NCBI GenBank assembly: GCA_022813675.1 | Contig: CP063375.1 | Span: 496,001 to 560,000 of the forward strand | Reading direction: 5' to 3' | DNA: 64,000 bases | DNA from: Deferribacteraceae bacterium V6Fe1 | Lineage (GTDB): Bacteria > Chrysiogenota > Deferribacteres > Deferribacterales > Deferrivibrionaceae | Part shown: positions 1 through 8,189 of the stretch, in pieces | Layout: the number at the start of each line of letters is the position of its first letter | Position numbering within the stretch: position 1 is the first letter of the stretch | Translations under genes and position numbers: made by a program | The notes under the pieces: generated by a model | Databases searched by the model: none | Told to the model about the DNA's origin: nothing | The model's input: the letters and a program-made list of their open reading frames with translations, nothing else

Positions 1-848
1 TAACGGAAAAATATGTAACCGGTTGGGATGATCCGAGGATGCCTACCGTATCGGGATTAAGAAGACGTGGCTTTACTCCTGAAAGTTTAAGAGATTTTGC
101 TGAAAGAATTGGGGTGGCTAAAAGTAATAGTATTGTGGAAATTGAGCTTTTGGAGCACTGCATACGTGAAGATTTGAATAAAAGGGCAGAAAGAAGAATG
201 GTGGTAATCGACCCTATTAGGCTTGTAATCACAAACTTCCCTGAAAATAAAGTCGACTTTATGGAGGCAAAAAATAACCCCGAAGATGGGGATGCTGGCA
301 CAAGACTTATCCCTTTCACAAAGGAGCTTTTCATACAAAGGGAAGATTTTATGGAAAACCCGCCCCAAAAATATTTCAGGCTTGCTCCTGGCAATGAGGT
401 AAGACTGCTTCACGGCTATTACGTAACATGCACAGATTTTGAAAAAGATGAAAACGGTAATATCACAACCGTTTACTGCACATATGACCCTGAAAGTCGA
501 GGGGGATGGACAAACGATGGCAGAAAAGTAAAGGGCACAATTCATTGGGTATCCGCTAACCATTGTATTGACGTCAAATTAAATATGTATGACAGGCTTT
601 TCACAAAACCAAACCCTGACGATGTAGAGGAAGGGGAAGATTTTACTGCCAACATTAATCCTAACTCTATACAGACACTCATCGCCAAAGGTGAGCCATC
701 TTTGAGGGAAACAAAGCCTCTTGATAAATTTCAATTTGTAAGGATAGGTTATTTTTGTACTGATTATGATTCAAATGATAAACTGCCCATATTCAACCTT
801 ACTATTAATTTAAAGGACAGCTGGGCAAAGATACAAAATAAAAACTAA
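1..848 (+). CDS. glnS: Glutaminyl-tRNA synthetase, C-terminal part (5' end outside window)
   Basis: Class I aminoacyl-tRNA synthetase charging tRNA-Gln with glutamine in the cytoplasm. The reading frame is open from base 3, before any start codon, so the gene begins upstream and the catalytic Rossmann core is missing here. Visible are the conserved block VTGWDDPRMPT at the window edge, then GLRRRGFTPESLRDFAERIG, followed by the two beta-barrel anticodon-binding domains. The end matches the usual GlnRS C-terminus, without a long extension. GluRS is less likely because the WDDPRMPT block is of the GlnRS/eukaryotic-like type. A bacterium with GlnRS can charge tRNA-Gln directly. The mini-protein gene at 859 follows after 10 bases. 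Confidence 0.93.
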   Translation, partial: TEKYVTGWDDPRMPTVSGLRRRGFTPESLRDFAERIGVAKSNSIVEIELLEHCIREDLNKRAERRMVVIDPIRLVITNFPENKVDFMEAKNNPEDGDAGTRLIPFTKELFIQREDFMENPPQKYFRLAPGNEVRLLHGYYVTCTDFEKDENGNITTVYCTYDPESRGGWTNDGRKVKGTIHWVSANHCIDVKLNMYDRLFTKPNPDDVEEGEDFTANINPNSIQTLIAKGEPSLRETKPLDKFQFVRIGYFCTDYDSNDKLPIFNLTINLKDSWAKIQNKN

Positions 849-858
849 GAGGGAAGCC

Positions 859-1032
859 ATGGAAGAGCCAAAACCTACCTGCTCAATTTGTGCATGGAGG
901 GCAACATGCAATAAAAAGTATTCCATCACAGACCCTTCAAAGTGTCTTGATTACACAAGGGATTTGACCATCGACTTAAGCCCTGAAAAAGAAAAGGACA
1001 AAGATGAAGATAAAGACAGGAATAGGGATTGA
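859..1032 (+). CDS. Four-cysteine mini-protein, 57 aa, function unknown
   Basis: A short ORF between glnS and ispF, starting ATG 10 bases after the glnS stop with a weak GGGAAG ribosome site. Cysteines at residues 8, 11, 17 and 29 (C-x2-C-x5-C-x11-C) could bind zinc or an iron-sulfur cluster; this is inference. Residues 42-57 are almost entirely Lys, Asp, Glu and Arg, a highly charged tail. The last 29 bases overlap the start of ispF in another frame, which suggests translational coupling. I recall similar short Cys-rich ORFs in related anaerobes but cannot name a family. Downstream coupling and the conserved-looking cysteines argue that it is a real gene rather than chance. Confidence 0.6.
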   Translation: MEEPKPTCSICAWRATCNKKYSITDPSKCLDYTRDLTIDLSPEKEKDKDEDKDRNRD

Positions 1033-1483
1033 CGCTCACAGGTTTTGTGAAAACAGACCTTTAATTGTCGGCGGGATAAAAATTGAATATGAATTAGGAC
1101 TACAAGGGCATAGCGACGCAGATGTCCTAATTCATGCAATTATTGACAGCCTTATAGGGCCTGCACTGGGTAAAGATATCGGCCAAATATTCCCTGACAA
1201 TGATGATAAATTTAAAAATATCGACTCAAAAATACTATTAAAAAAATCCATCAAACTAATAAACGAAAAAAATTACCAAATATCCCATATAGACGCACAA
1301 ATAATAGGAGAAAAACCAAAATTTAAAGATTACATCCCTTTAATGAGAAAAACTCTTGCAGAAACAATGGGTATTGATATTGATGATATTACTGTCAAGG
1401 CAACCACTACGGAAAAAATGGGATTTACCGGCCGTGGTGAAGGGCTTGCCGCAATTGCAGTATCGACGTTAATACGATTATAA
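1004..1483 (+). CDS. ispF: 2-C-methyl-D-erythritol 2,4-cyclodiphosphate synthase
   Basis: Fifth enzyme of the non-mevalonate (MEP) isoprenoid pathway, converting CDP-methylerythritol 2-phosphate to the cyclodiphosphate with release of CMP. The protein is 159 aa, the normal size. It shows the zinc-site start GIDAHRF, the GHSDADVLIHAIIDSL block with the second metal His and catalytic loop, and the signature TTTEKMGFTGRGEG near the C-terminus. ATG at 1004 lies inside the preceding mini-protein gene. The stop at 1483 faces the convergent membrane-protein gene only 13 bases away, and no clear terminator is seen between them. Confidence 0.95.
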   Translation: MKIKTGIGIDAHRFCENRPLIVGGIKIEYELGLQGHSDADVLIHAIIDSLIGPALGKDIGQIFPDNDDKFKNIDSKILLKKSIKLINEKNYQISHIDAQIIGEKPKFKDYIPLMRKTLAETMGIDIDDITVKATTTEKMGFTGRGEGLAAIAVSTLIRL

Positions 1484-1496
1484 CCTTACAATTCAC

Positions 1497-2600
1497 TCAC
1501 ATTACTTTACAAGTATCATCTACACATTTGCTAAAAAATACAAAATACAAAAAGATAATATATGAAATTACCGCAAGGGCTGCAAAGGTTAGACTATAAT
1601 ATCCCATTGGTGCAAGGAGAAAAACGGTTATCCAATGTAAAAAGATTATCCTTCCGGAATGAAGTCTTATAGGAAAATCAGATATCCTTGAAATCACAAC
1701 CAGCCCTGATAAATTCCACCCGTAAAGAGAAATAATCCTGTGAATATTCCTTAGCAGTTTTAAATTCTCAGCTGTGTTGTAGTCAGGGTAAAAATAGATT
1801 GCAATATATGCTACTCCGGTAATAGCAGTGGCTATCAGAAAACATATCCCTGAAGTCAAAAATGCCTTTTGCTGCTCCTTTACCCCCAAATTTATGTATA
1901 AAAAAAGTGTAGTAACGACAGCCACCACAAGTATAAGGGATATTACTAATTCTAAAATGGCCGATTCAAAAAGGATAAAAATAAAAAATATTATCACCCC
2001 GAGATTTATTGTCCAGAAAATCGTTATTTTGGTATATCTGCCTATTGGCGTCTTAGCCCTGTGCATCATTTTAAATATCATTGACAACGAGATAAGGGAC
2101 ACAGGGAAAGAAAAGCCTAGAAAAAAGGTATTCAACTCAAACTTTTCAAATGGAAGCAACTTTGAAAATTCATGATTATATATCGCAAAAGTGGAAAGCA
2201 GCAGCCCCAAAGACATGCAAAGTAGCGAAGCATGATGAAACTTGTCATATGTAGGGATTTTTGTGGTAAAAAAGTCAAACGGGAAAAATGAAAACCTCCT
2301 TATCCTTACCATCTCCACAATAGCGACCAAAATTAGAGATACGACTATCGCATAAACATACATATGGAAAAATGCCAAAAAGGCATAGATAAATGTTAAT
2401 ATAAAAAAAACCTTATTTTTAAGGCTCATCACCCCCTTATTTTCCGTAAAATAAACAATTATCGAGCCGCCTGAGCACAAATTAAACAAAAAAATATGCA
2501 ACCTTTCAAAATTATACTCGGGGATTATTAAATGCATAAAACCAAAAATCATTGCCAGCGTCAATGTGCTAAAAAAAAGCAGCCTTGTATTAAAACTCAT
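1497..2600 (-). CDS. Multi-pass membrane protein, function unknown
   Basis: A 367-aa protein made almost wholly of hydrophobic segments, about ten to twelve predicted by eye, with short charged loops. I do not recognise a family. Histidines sit in or next to membrane segments (for example NIHRIISLYGWN and FLHWIT), which vaguely recalls haem- or metal-binding membrane proteins such as NnrS, but the match is too weak to name. It is the last gene of a leftward three-gene operon. Its ATG lies one base from the stop of the epimerase gene, so coupled translation is likely. Confidence 0.75.
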   Translation of the reverse strand: MSFNTRLLFFSTLTLAMIFGFMHLIIPEYNFERLHIFLFNLCSGGSIIVYFTENKGVMSLKNKVFFILTFIYAFLAFFHMYVYAIVVSLILVAIVEMVRIRRFSFFPFDFFTTKIPTYDKFHHASLLCMSLGLLLSTFAIYNHEFSKLLPFEKFELNTFFLGFSFPVSLISLSMIFKMMHRAKTPIGRYTKITIFWTINLGVIIFFIFILFESAILELVISLILVVAVVTTLFLYINLGVKEQQKAFLTSGICFLIATAITGVAYIAIYFYPDYNTAENLKLLRNIHRIISLYGWNLSGLVVISRISDFPIRLHSGRIIFLHWITVFLLAPMGYYSLTFAALAVISYIIFLYFVFFSKCVDDTCKVM

Positions 2601-2601
2601 T

Positions 2602-3957
2602 TTACCTGCCTAATGTATGTCTTATTGTATATTCCAAATCCGAAAAATAGAATTTAAACCCGTTATCCAATAACTTTTTCGGATAAACCCTTGTGCTTGT
2701 CAAGAGGATTTCTCTCCCCATCTGTCCAAATAAAAGTTCAACAGCCTTTTCAGGGACTTTTACAAATTGAGGTCTCTTTAATACTTTTGCCAAAATTTTG
2801 GCATAATCTTTTTGAAGCACCGGGTTAGGCGATACAACATTTACCGCACCTCTGATATCGTCTTTGTAAAGAGAAAATAAAATACTGTAAAGGACGTCAT
2901 CCATACTTACCCAGCTTAAATAATTATCCCCCTTGCCAAATATGACGCCCAACCCAGCATTGAAAAAAGGTAGCACTCTATTTAATGCCCCTCCGCAGTA
3001 GGACATCACTACCCCAATACGCAAATTTACAACCCTCATGTTGTTTGTTAGAATATTAGCAGACTCTTCCCAATTTTTACAAATATATGAAATAAACACA
3101 CCACCTGAAGAGTCTTCTTCGGTAACAAACTTATCCCCCGTTTCCCCATAATAACCTATCGCTGAGGCGGATATAAAAACTTTCGGTTTATTTTCCAAAC
3201 TTAATATAAATTCAGCTAACTTTTTGGTGTTACCAATCCTACTTTTGACAATTTCACCCTTTATTTTATCATTCCACCTTTTATTGCCAATTGGCTTGCC
3301 AGCCAAATGAATTACCGCATCAAAATTTAAGTTATCACCATAAATTTTACCTGTATCGATATCCCAGTAATAGTTTTCTTCATCTGCAAGCCCTTTGTCC
3401 CTAATAAGCCTGACAACTTTATGACCATGGGTCTGCAAGAGAGGTAAAAGATTCCTCCCGATATCACCACTTGCTCCTGTAACTGCAATCCGCATTGGCA
3501 TAGCATCAAATTTTTCGAGAAAATCTATATCATTTCTTGTAATAGTGTGCCTATAGTCAAATATCCTTCTGAATTTATTAACTACAAAATATTTTGTTAA
3601 AAAGTGAAGAGGCATTTCAAATTCTACATTATCTTTGAGTTGAGAGCTAATATCGCCCGATTTTTTAAAAATATGCGAGTGTTTATAACTTCTGAAAGGT
3701 CCTTTTTCCTGAATATCTACAAATATTTTATTTTTTTCATACTCCACATGTCTTGCCACATAATCTATCCAAAATGGGCCTGCCTTTACTTTAAAAAATA
3801 CTTGAGGATTTTCGCTGATTTTTCCGGTTTGAGAAAGAAGGACAACCTTCTCCCAGCAAGGGGTAAGCCTCTTTATGACTCCATCCCTTTCATGCCATGA
3901 AAAAAGTCTATCTACACTTACATTAAAAGTTGATTCTTTTATAAATGTGCTTTTCAT
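2602..3957 (-). CDS. SRPBCC domain fused to TIGR01777-type NAD(P)-dependent epimerase
   Basis: 451 aa with two domains. Residues 1 to about 150 look like an SRPBCC/START-type ligand-binding domain (opening ESTFNVSVDRLFSWHERDG). Residues 155-451 are an extended short-chain dehydrogenase of the YfcH/TIGR01777 family. Evidence is the nucleotide-binding VTGASGDIGRNLL, the FDAVIHLAGKPIGNKRW block, and the SASAIGYYGETGD block carrying the YxxxK-region Tyr. Family members are annotated as sugar-nucleotide epimerases, but the true substrate is unknown. The start overlaps the stop of the thiolase-like gene by 4 bases. Fusion to SRPBCC and company with a thiolase fold suggest a lipid or acyl-CoA substrate; that is inference. 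Confidence 0.85.
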   Translation of the reverse strand: MKSTFIKESTFNVSVDRLFSWHERDGVIKRLTPCWEKVVLLSQTGKISENPQVFFKVKAGPFWIDYVARHVEYEKNKIFVDIQEKGPFRSYKHSHIFKKSGDISSQLKDNVEFEMPLHFLTKYFVVNKFRRIFDYRHTITRNDIDFLEKFDAMPMRIAVTGASGDIGRNLLPLLQTHGHKVVRLIRDKGLADEENYYWDIDTGKIYGDNLNFDAVIHLAGKPIGNKRWNDKIKGEIVKSRIGNTKKLAEFILSLENKPKVFISASAIGYYGETGDKFVTEEDSSGGVFISYICKNWEESANILTNNMRVVNLRIGVVMSYCGGALNRVLPFFNAGLGVIFGKGDNYLSWVSMDDVLYSILFSLYKDDIRGAVNVVSPNPVLQKDYAKILAKVLKRPQFVKVPEKAVELLFGQMGREILLTSTRVYPKKLLDNGFKFYFSDLEYTIRHTLGR

Positions 3958-5375
3958 CTTCTAAGACTAAATCTTTTTACCGGCGTGACAGTAACAACCC
4001 CGTCAGCTTTAGATAAAACCTTTACCCTTTTGTCTATTTTCAAATCTTTGACATCGCCATGATATTTAGCCATAAACTTTTTACCTTCCCGCTCACACAT
4101 TACTACCCTTAAGGGGGATTCAAACCCTTCTGGTGGTGCATTCAATATCGTGTAGGTGTATATCCTAAGACTTTTGGAGTCTTGCCCTTTTTTATCTTCA
4201 AACTTTAGCCCTTCTATATTAAAATATTTTACAATTGAGCTTTTTCTTTTTAATATCGACACAAAATTATTCGTAGCAAGGCCGCCAATACTCTGAGTAA
4301 GTGCCACATCACTCTTTTTGGGAATAATATTTTTGTCGCACCTGCCTGTCATAATCCGATAACATTCGACCACCTGCGCAAGACCACTTGCACCTACCGG
4401 ATGCCCCCTGGACTTTAACCCTCCTGATAAATTTACCGGAAGCTTGCCATCCTTGTAACACTCTTTTTTCAGATAAAAATCATAAATTTTTTTATAGTCA
4501 CACAAGCCCGTATCTATAAGTCCTGTAATTTCAAAAGGGGTAAATGCATCATGTATCTCACAAAAATCTATAGAATCAGGACCGATACCAGCCATTTCAT
4601 ATGCCTGCTTTGCCGCCTTTCTCGTTGATTCAAAATGTGTAATATACTCCCTTTTAGTTAAAGCCTGTTTGTCAGTCCCTTGCCCTACCCCGATAATTTC
4701 AATATCGCCGGCCACTCTTGAAATAACCATGGCAGCAGCACCATCACTGATTGGGGAACAGTCGTAAAGCCTTAACGGAGCAGAAATGACTTTACTCTTT
4801 AAATAGTCCTCTTTAGTGATTATCTTTCTAAATTGAGCATATTCATTAAAATTGCCGTAATAATGATTCTTTTCTGCCACGGCAAACAGTAAATTTTGTA
4901 ATTTTATGATATTTAATTTATTTTCATACGCAAATCTGTTTGTTACCATCGCAGCCAAAGATGGCATGCTGACACCCACTTTTCTCTCGTAAGGGTCTAT
5001 TACCTCAGCTATCAGCTTTGTTGTCTTTGGGGTATCAAGATGGGTCATTTTTTCAGCAGCAAGCACAAGTACATTTTTATATATACCTGAAGCCAATGTG
5101 GCATATGCATAAAAGAGTACGGCAGCACCTGTGGAAGAAGCTGTCTCAACCCTTACCGCAGGTTTGCCGGACAAGCCCAATTTGTCAGCCACATAGGATG
5201 CAATATTGCCGACACCTAAAAAACCCTCAGGATTCATTAAACCCAGAAAAATGGCATCAATATCCTTTAAATCAAAATTAAGATTATCCACAGCCTCTCT
5301 GATAATATCCACAAGGGAATCTTTTGACTTTCCAAATTTTGAAAGGGCTGCATCTGCGATATAAATTCTGTTCAT
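3954..5375 (-). CDS. Thiolase-superfamily protein lacking the nucleophilic Cys, with C-terminal DUF35-like OB domain
   Basis: 473 aa. Residues 1-385 are an SCP2/archaeal-type thiolase fold, with CEIHDAFTPFEITG and the GLKSRGHPVGASG histidine loop intact. At the position of the nucleophile (usual ACASG) the sequence reads ASSTG, residues 79-83, so Cys is replaced by Ser80; the bases support this directly. Residues about 395-473 resemble the DUF35 OB-fold that partners such enzymes (APPEGFESPL, then KIDKRVKVL). Cys-less thiolase folds with DUF35 partners include the steroid side-chain retro-aldolases (Ltp2/ChsH2 type). A retro-aldolase or acyl-binding role therefore seems likelier than acetyl-CoA acetyltransferase activity. 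It is first in the leftward operon. Confidence 0.8.
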   Translation of the reverse strand: MNRIYIADAALSKFGKSKDSLVDIIREAVDNLNFDLKDIDAIFLGLMNPEGFLGVGNIASYVADKLGLSGKPAVRVETASSTGAAVLFYAYATLASGIYKNVLVLAAEKMTHLDTPKTTKLIAEVIDPYERKVGVSMPSLAAMVTNRFAYENKLNIIKLQNLLFAVAEKNHYYGNFNEYAQFRKIITKEDYLKSKVISAPLRLYDCSPISDGAAAMVISRVAGDIEIIGVGQGTDKQALTKREYITHFESTRKAAKQAYEMAGIGPDSIDFCEIHDAFTPFEITGLIDTGLCDYKKIYDFYLKKECYKDGKLPVNLSGGLKSRGHPVGASGLAQVVECYRIMTGRCDKNIIPKKSDVALTQSIGGLATNNFVSILKRKSSIVKYFNIEGLKFEDKKGQDSKSLRIYTYTILNAPPEGFESPLRVVMCEREGKKFMAKYHGDVKDLKIDKRVKVLSKADGVVTVTPVKRFSLRR

Positions 5376-5462
5376 AGTTAATTATAAATTAGCATACAGT
5401 AAATATTCAACACAAAATATAAAGTTAAAAAAATTAAGCATTATCAAACAATATTTTATTAC

Positions 5463-5491
5463 TTGAACAATGATTCAAACTGTGGTACAAA
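5463..5491 (+). promoter_or_regulatory. Putative sigma-70 promoter with overlapping inverted repeats, upstream of the peptide-binding protein
   Basis: TTGAAC (5463-5468), 17-base spacer, TACAAA (5486-5491). Two inverted repeats overlap it: TTGAA/TTCAA (5463-5478) on the -35, and GTACAA/TTGTAC (5485-5504) across the -10. Such placement suits an operator, but no regulator can be named. The -10 match is only partial. Confidence 0.4.
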
Positions 5492-5532
5492 GTAAAGCTT
5501 GTACTTGGCAAAAAAGAAAGGAGGATTTCTTT

Positions 5533-7125
5533 ATGAAAAAACTGTTAATTTTTGCTTTACTCTTAATGGCAACAGTTGCATTTGCTTCTCCAAAATACGG
5601 CGGGACACTTGTATTTGGAAGGGGTGGCGATTCTGTGACTCTTGACCCTGCACACGCTACAGACGGAGAATCTTTTTACGGTTCCACTCAGGTGTACGAC
5701 AACCTTGTTCAGTTTAAACACGGCTCCACAGAAATTGAGCCTGCTTTGGCTGAAAAGTGGGAAGTCAGCAAAGACGGTCTTGAATACACTTTTTACCTAA
5801 GGAAAGGTGTAAAATTCCACAAAACTGAGTTTTTCAAGAAAGATGTAGAATTAACTGCTGATGATGTAATTTTTTCACTAAAAAGACAAATGGATTCAAA
5901 TCACCCTTACTACAAAGTCGGGGGTGCTTACGAATACTGGCAAGCAATGGATATGGACAATATCGTAAAAGATATAGTTAAAGTAGACAAATACACTGTC
6001 AAATTTGTCCTTAAAAAACCTGAAGCACCATTTATTGCAAACCTCGCAATGGATTTTGCTTCAATCCTTTGCAAACAATATGCTGATGACCTTCTTAAGG
6101 CCGGTAAAGCTGAAGATATCGGCAAATACCCGGTAGGGACAGGACCATTTGTATTTTTAAAGTGGATTAAAGATGACAGAATAATCTACAAGGCAAATAA
6201 AGATTATTGGGGCGGAAGACCATTCCTTGACAAATTAATATTAAAGGTTATCCCTAACAACTCTGTAAGGGCTGCTGAGCTTAAAACCGGCTCAATTCAC
6301 ATAATGGACTTCCCAAACCCTGAAGAGGTGGCTGACCTTGAAAAAGACCCTAACATCAAGCTTGTTAAGCAGGAAGGTTTAAATGTTGGTTACCTTGCAA
6401 TGAATACACAGAAAAAACCTTTCGATAACATCTTGGTAAGAAAGGCTATCAATATGGCAATAAACAAACAGGCAATCGTTGACGCTGTTTATGCAGGATT
6501 TGGAAAACCTGCTAAAAACCCTATTCCACCGACAATGTGGAGCTATAACGATGAAATAACTCCTTATGAATACAACCCTGAGAAAGCAAAAGAGCTTTTG
6601 GCTCAGGCAGGTTATCCTAACGGATTTGAGACTGATATATGGGCAATGCCTGTTCCAAGACCATACAACCCTAACGGCAAAAAAGTAGCTGAAGCTATTC
6701 AGGCTGACCTTGCTAAAATTGGTATCAAGGCAACAATCGTTTCATACGATTGGGGTACTTACCTTGAAAAAACAAAGCACGGCGAACATATGATGGCTCA
6801 GCTTGGCTGGACCGGCGACAACGGCGACCCAGATAACTTTTTATACGTTCTTTTAAGCTCAACTGCTGCTCAGGTGCCTGCTCAAAATATAGCTTTTTAC
6901 AAAAGCGAAAGATTTGACAAACTAATAGAAGAAGCAAAGGTAACAAGTGATGTCGCAAAGAGAACAGAACTTTATAAGCAAGCTCAAGTAGTATTTCACG
7001 AAGAGGTACCTTGGGTGCCTATGGCTCATTCAATTGTTGTTGAACCAATGAGAAAAGAGGTAATGGATTTTACTCTTGACCCGGTTGGAAAAAGAAGGTT
7101 TGATAAAGTTTGGTTAAATAAGTAG
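5533..7125 (+). CDS. dppA: Dipeptide/oligopeptide ABC transporter, periplasmic binding protein (SBP family 5)
   Basis: 530 aa. The ATG at 5533 is chosen over an in-frame ATG at 5470 because AAAGGAGGA lies just upstream and a clean signal peptide follows (MKKLLIFALLLMATVAFA, cleavage near residue 18-19). The mature protein opens GGTLVFGRGGDSVTLDPA, the typical family-5 start, and contains YTFYLRKGVKFH and the late WTGDNGDPDNFL block. The family binds peptides, but some members bind nickel, haem or sugars, so the ligand is not certain; DppA-like is the best guess. It is first of five transporter genes. A hairpin after the gene may give it higher expression than the membrane parts. Confidence 0.9.
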   Translation: MKKLLIFALLLMATVAFASPKYGGTLVFGRGGDSVTLDPAHATDGESFYGSTQVYDNLVQFKHGSTEIEPALAEKWEVSKDGLEYTFYLRKGVKFHKTEFFKKDVELTADDVIFSLKRQMDSNHPYYKVGGAYEYWQAMDMDNIVKDIVKVDKYTVKFVLKKPEAPFIANLAMDFASILCKQYADDLLKAGKAEDIGKYPVGTGPFVFLKWIKDDRIIYKANKDYWGGRPFLDKLILKVIPNNSVRAAELKTGSIHIMDFPNPEEVADLEKDPNIKLVKQEGLNVGYLAMNTQKKPFDNILVRKAINMAINKQAIVDAVYAGFGKPAKNPIPPTMWSYNDEITPYEYNPEKAKELLAQAGYPNGFETDIWAMPVPRPYNPNGKKVAEAIQADLAKIGIKATIVSYDWGTYLEKTKHGEHMMAQLGWTGDNGDPDNFLYVLLSSTAAQVPAQNIAFYKSERFDKLIEEAKVTSDVAKRTELYKQAQVVFHEEVPWVPMAHSIVVEPMRKEVMDFTLDPVGKRRFDKVWLNK

Positions 7126-7144
7126 ATAGTAAATATAAAAAATT

Positions 7145-7171
7145 GGGCTGCCCTCAGCGGCAGCCTTTTAT
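7145..7171 (+). terminator. Hairpin between binding-protein and permease genes (partial terminator/attenuator)
   Basis: GGCTGCC (7146-7152), six-base loop, GGCAGCC (7159-7165), then TTTTA. The seven-pair GC-rich stem with a short T-run fits a leaky intrinsic terminator or an mRNA-stabilising stem. Confidence 0.65.
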
Positions 7172-7184
7172 TAGAGGGATTTAA

Positions 7185-8189
7185 GTGTTAAGTTATATAC
7201 TGAAAAGAATTTTTTGGGCTATCCCTACAATGTTTGGCGTATCAGTCCTTGTATTTTTAATGGTTCACCTTGCACCCGGAGACCCTGCGCTAATAATGCT
7301 TGGAGAGCATGCAAGCAAAGAATCTGTTGAGAAGCTCAGGGAAGAGATGGGGCTTAACAAGCCATTATATGAACAGTACATTATATTTATAAGTAAGGCG
7401 GTTCGTGGTGACTTTGGTAACTCAATCAAAAGCAAGCAACCTGTTATAGACGAGTTTTTTGAAAGATTCCCTGCCACAATTGAATTAACGCTAGTAAGTA
7501 TGCTGATAGCTGTAATTATCGGTATACTTGCAGGTATTATTTCCGCAGTAAAAAGGTATTCATTTTTTGATTATCTTAGTATGTTTGGAGCATTGGCCGG
7601 TGTGTCTATGCCGGTATTTTGGCTTGGACTACTATTAATCTATTTTTTCTCTGTAAAGCTGGGTATTTTACCCGTATCCGGGAGATTAGGATTTGAATAT
7701 TATATTGAACCAGTAACTGGCTTATATTTGATTGACTCTCTACTTGCTAATGATTATCCCGCTTTTTTTGACGCTCTCAAACATTTAATACTCCCAGGTA
7801 TTGCTCTTGGCACTATCCCTATGGCAATAATAGCAAGGATGACCCGCTCAAGCATGCTTGAAGTCATGAGAGAGGACTATATCCGCACTGCAAGAGCAAA
7901 GGGGTGCTCAAGTACGAGGGTTATTTTTATTCATGCCCTCAGAAACGGGCTTATCCCTGTTGTTACGGTAATAGGATTGATGCTTGGTGCACTTCTTGCG
8001 GGGGCCATATTGACCGAAACCACATTTAGTTGGCCTGGAATTGGTAAATGGATTGTAAATGCGGTGTATCAAAGAGATTTTCCTGTTGTCCAATGTGCCA
8101 CACTAATAATAGCAGTTATTTTTATTATTGTTAACCTCTTGGTAGACTTGATATATGCAATAATTAACCCTAAAATTAGGTTGGAATAA
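7185..8189 (+). CDS. dppB: Dipeptide ABC transporter permease
   Basis: 334-aa inner-membrane permease of the DppB/OppB family. It starts at GTG 7185, preceded by AGAGGGA. It opens MLSYILKRIFWAIPTMFGVSVLVF, a standard first membrane helix. It shows the HLAPGDPA motif and the EAA loop DYIRTARAKGCSSTRVIFIHALRNG that contacts the ATPases. Six membrane segments are visible. The stop overlaps the dppC start by one base (TAATG). It forms the membrane channel with DppC. Confidence 0.92.
   Translation: MLSYILKRIFWAIPTMFGVSVLVFLMVHLAPGDPALIMLGEHASKESVEKLREEMGLNKPLYEQYIIFISKAVRGDFGNSIKSKQPVIDEFFERFPATIELTLVSMLIAVIIGILAGIISAVKRYSFFDYLSMFGALAGVSMPVFWLGLLLIYFFSVKLGILPVSGRLGFEYYIEPVTGLYLIDSLLANDYPAFFDALKHLILPGIALGTIPMAIIARMTRSSMLEVMREDYIRTARAKGCSSTRVIFIHALRNGLIPVVTVIGLMLGALLAGAILTETTFSWPGIGKWIVNAVYQRDFPVVQCATLIIAVIFIIVNLLVDLIYAIINPKIRLE

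Noticed and set aside
87-563. 158-codon open frame on the minus strand inside glnS
   Set aside because: glnS motifs on the plus strand are clear; the minus frame shows no protein-like pattern or start signal.
1828-2175. 115-codon open frame on the plus strand inside the membrane-protein gene
   Set aside because: Antisense to a convincing multi-pass membrane protein, with no ribosome site and no recognisable domain.
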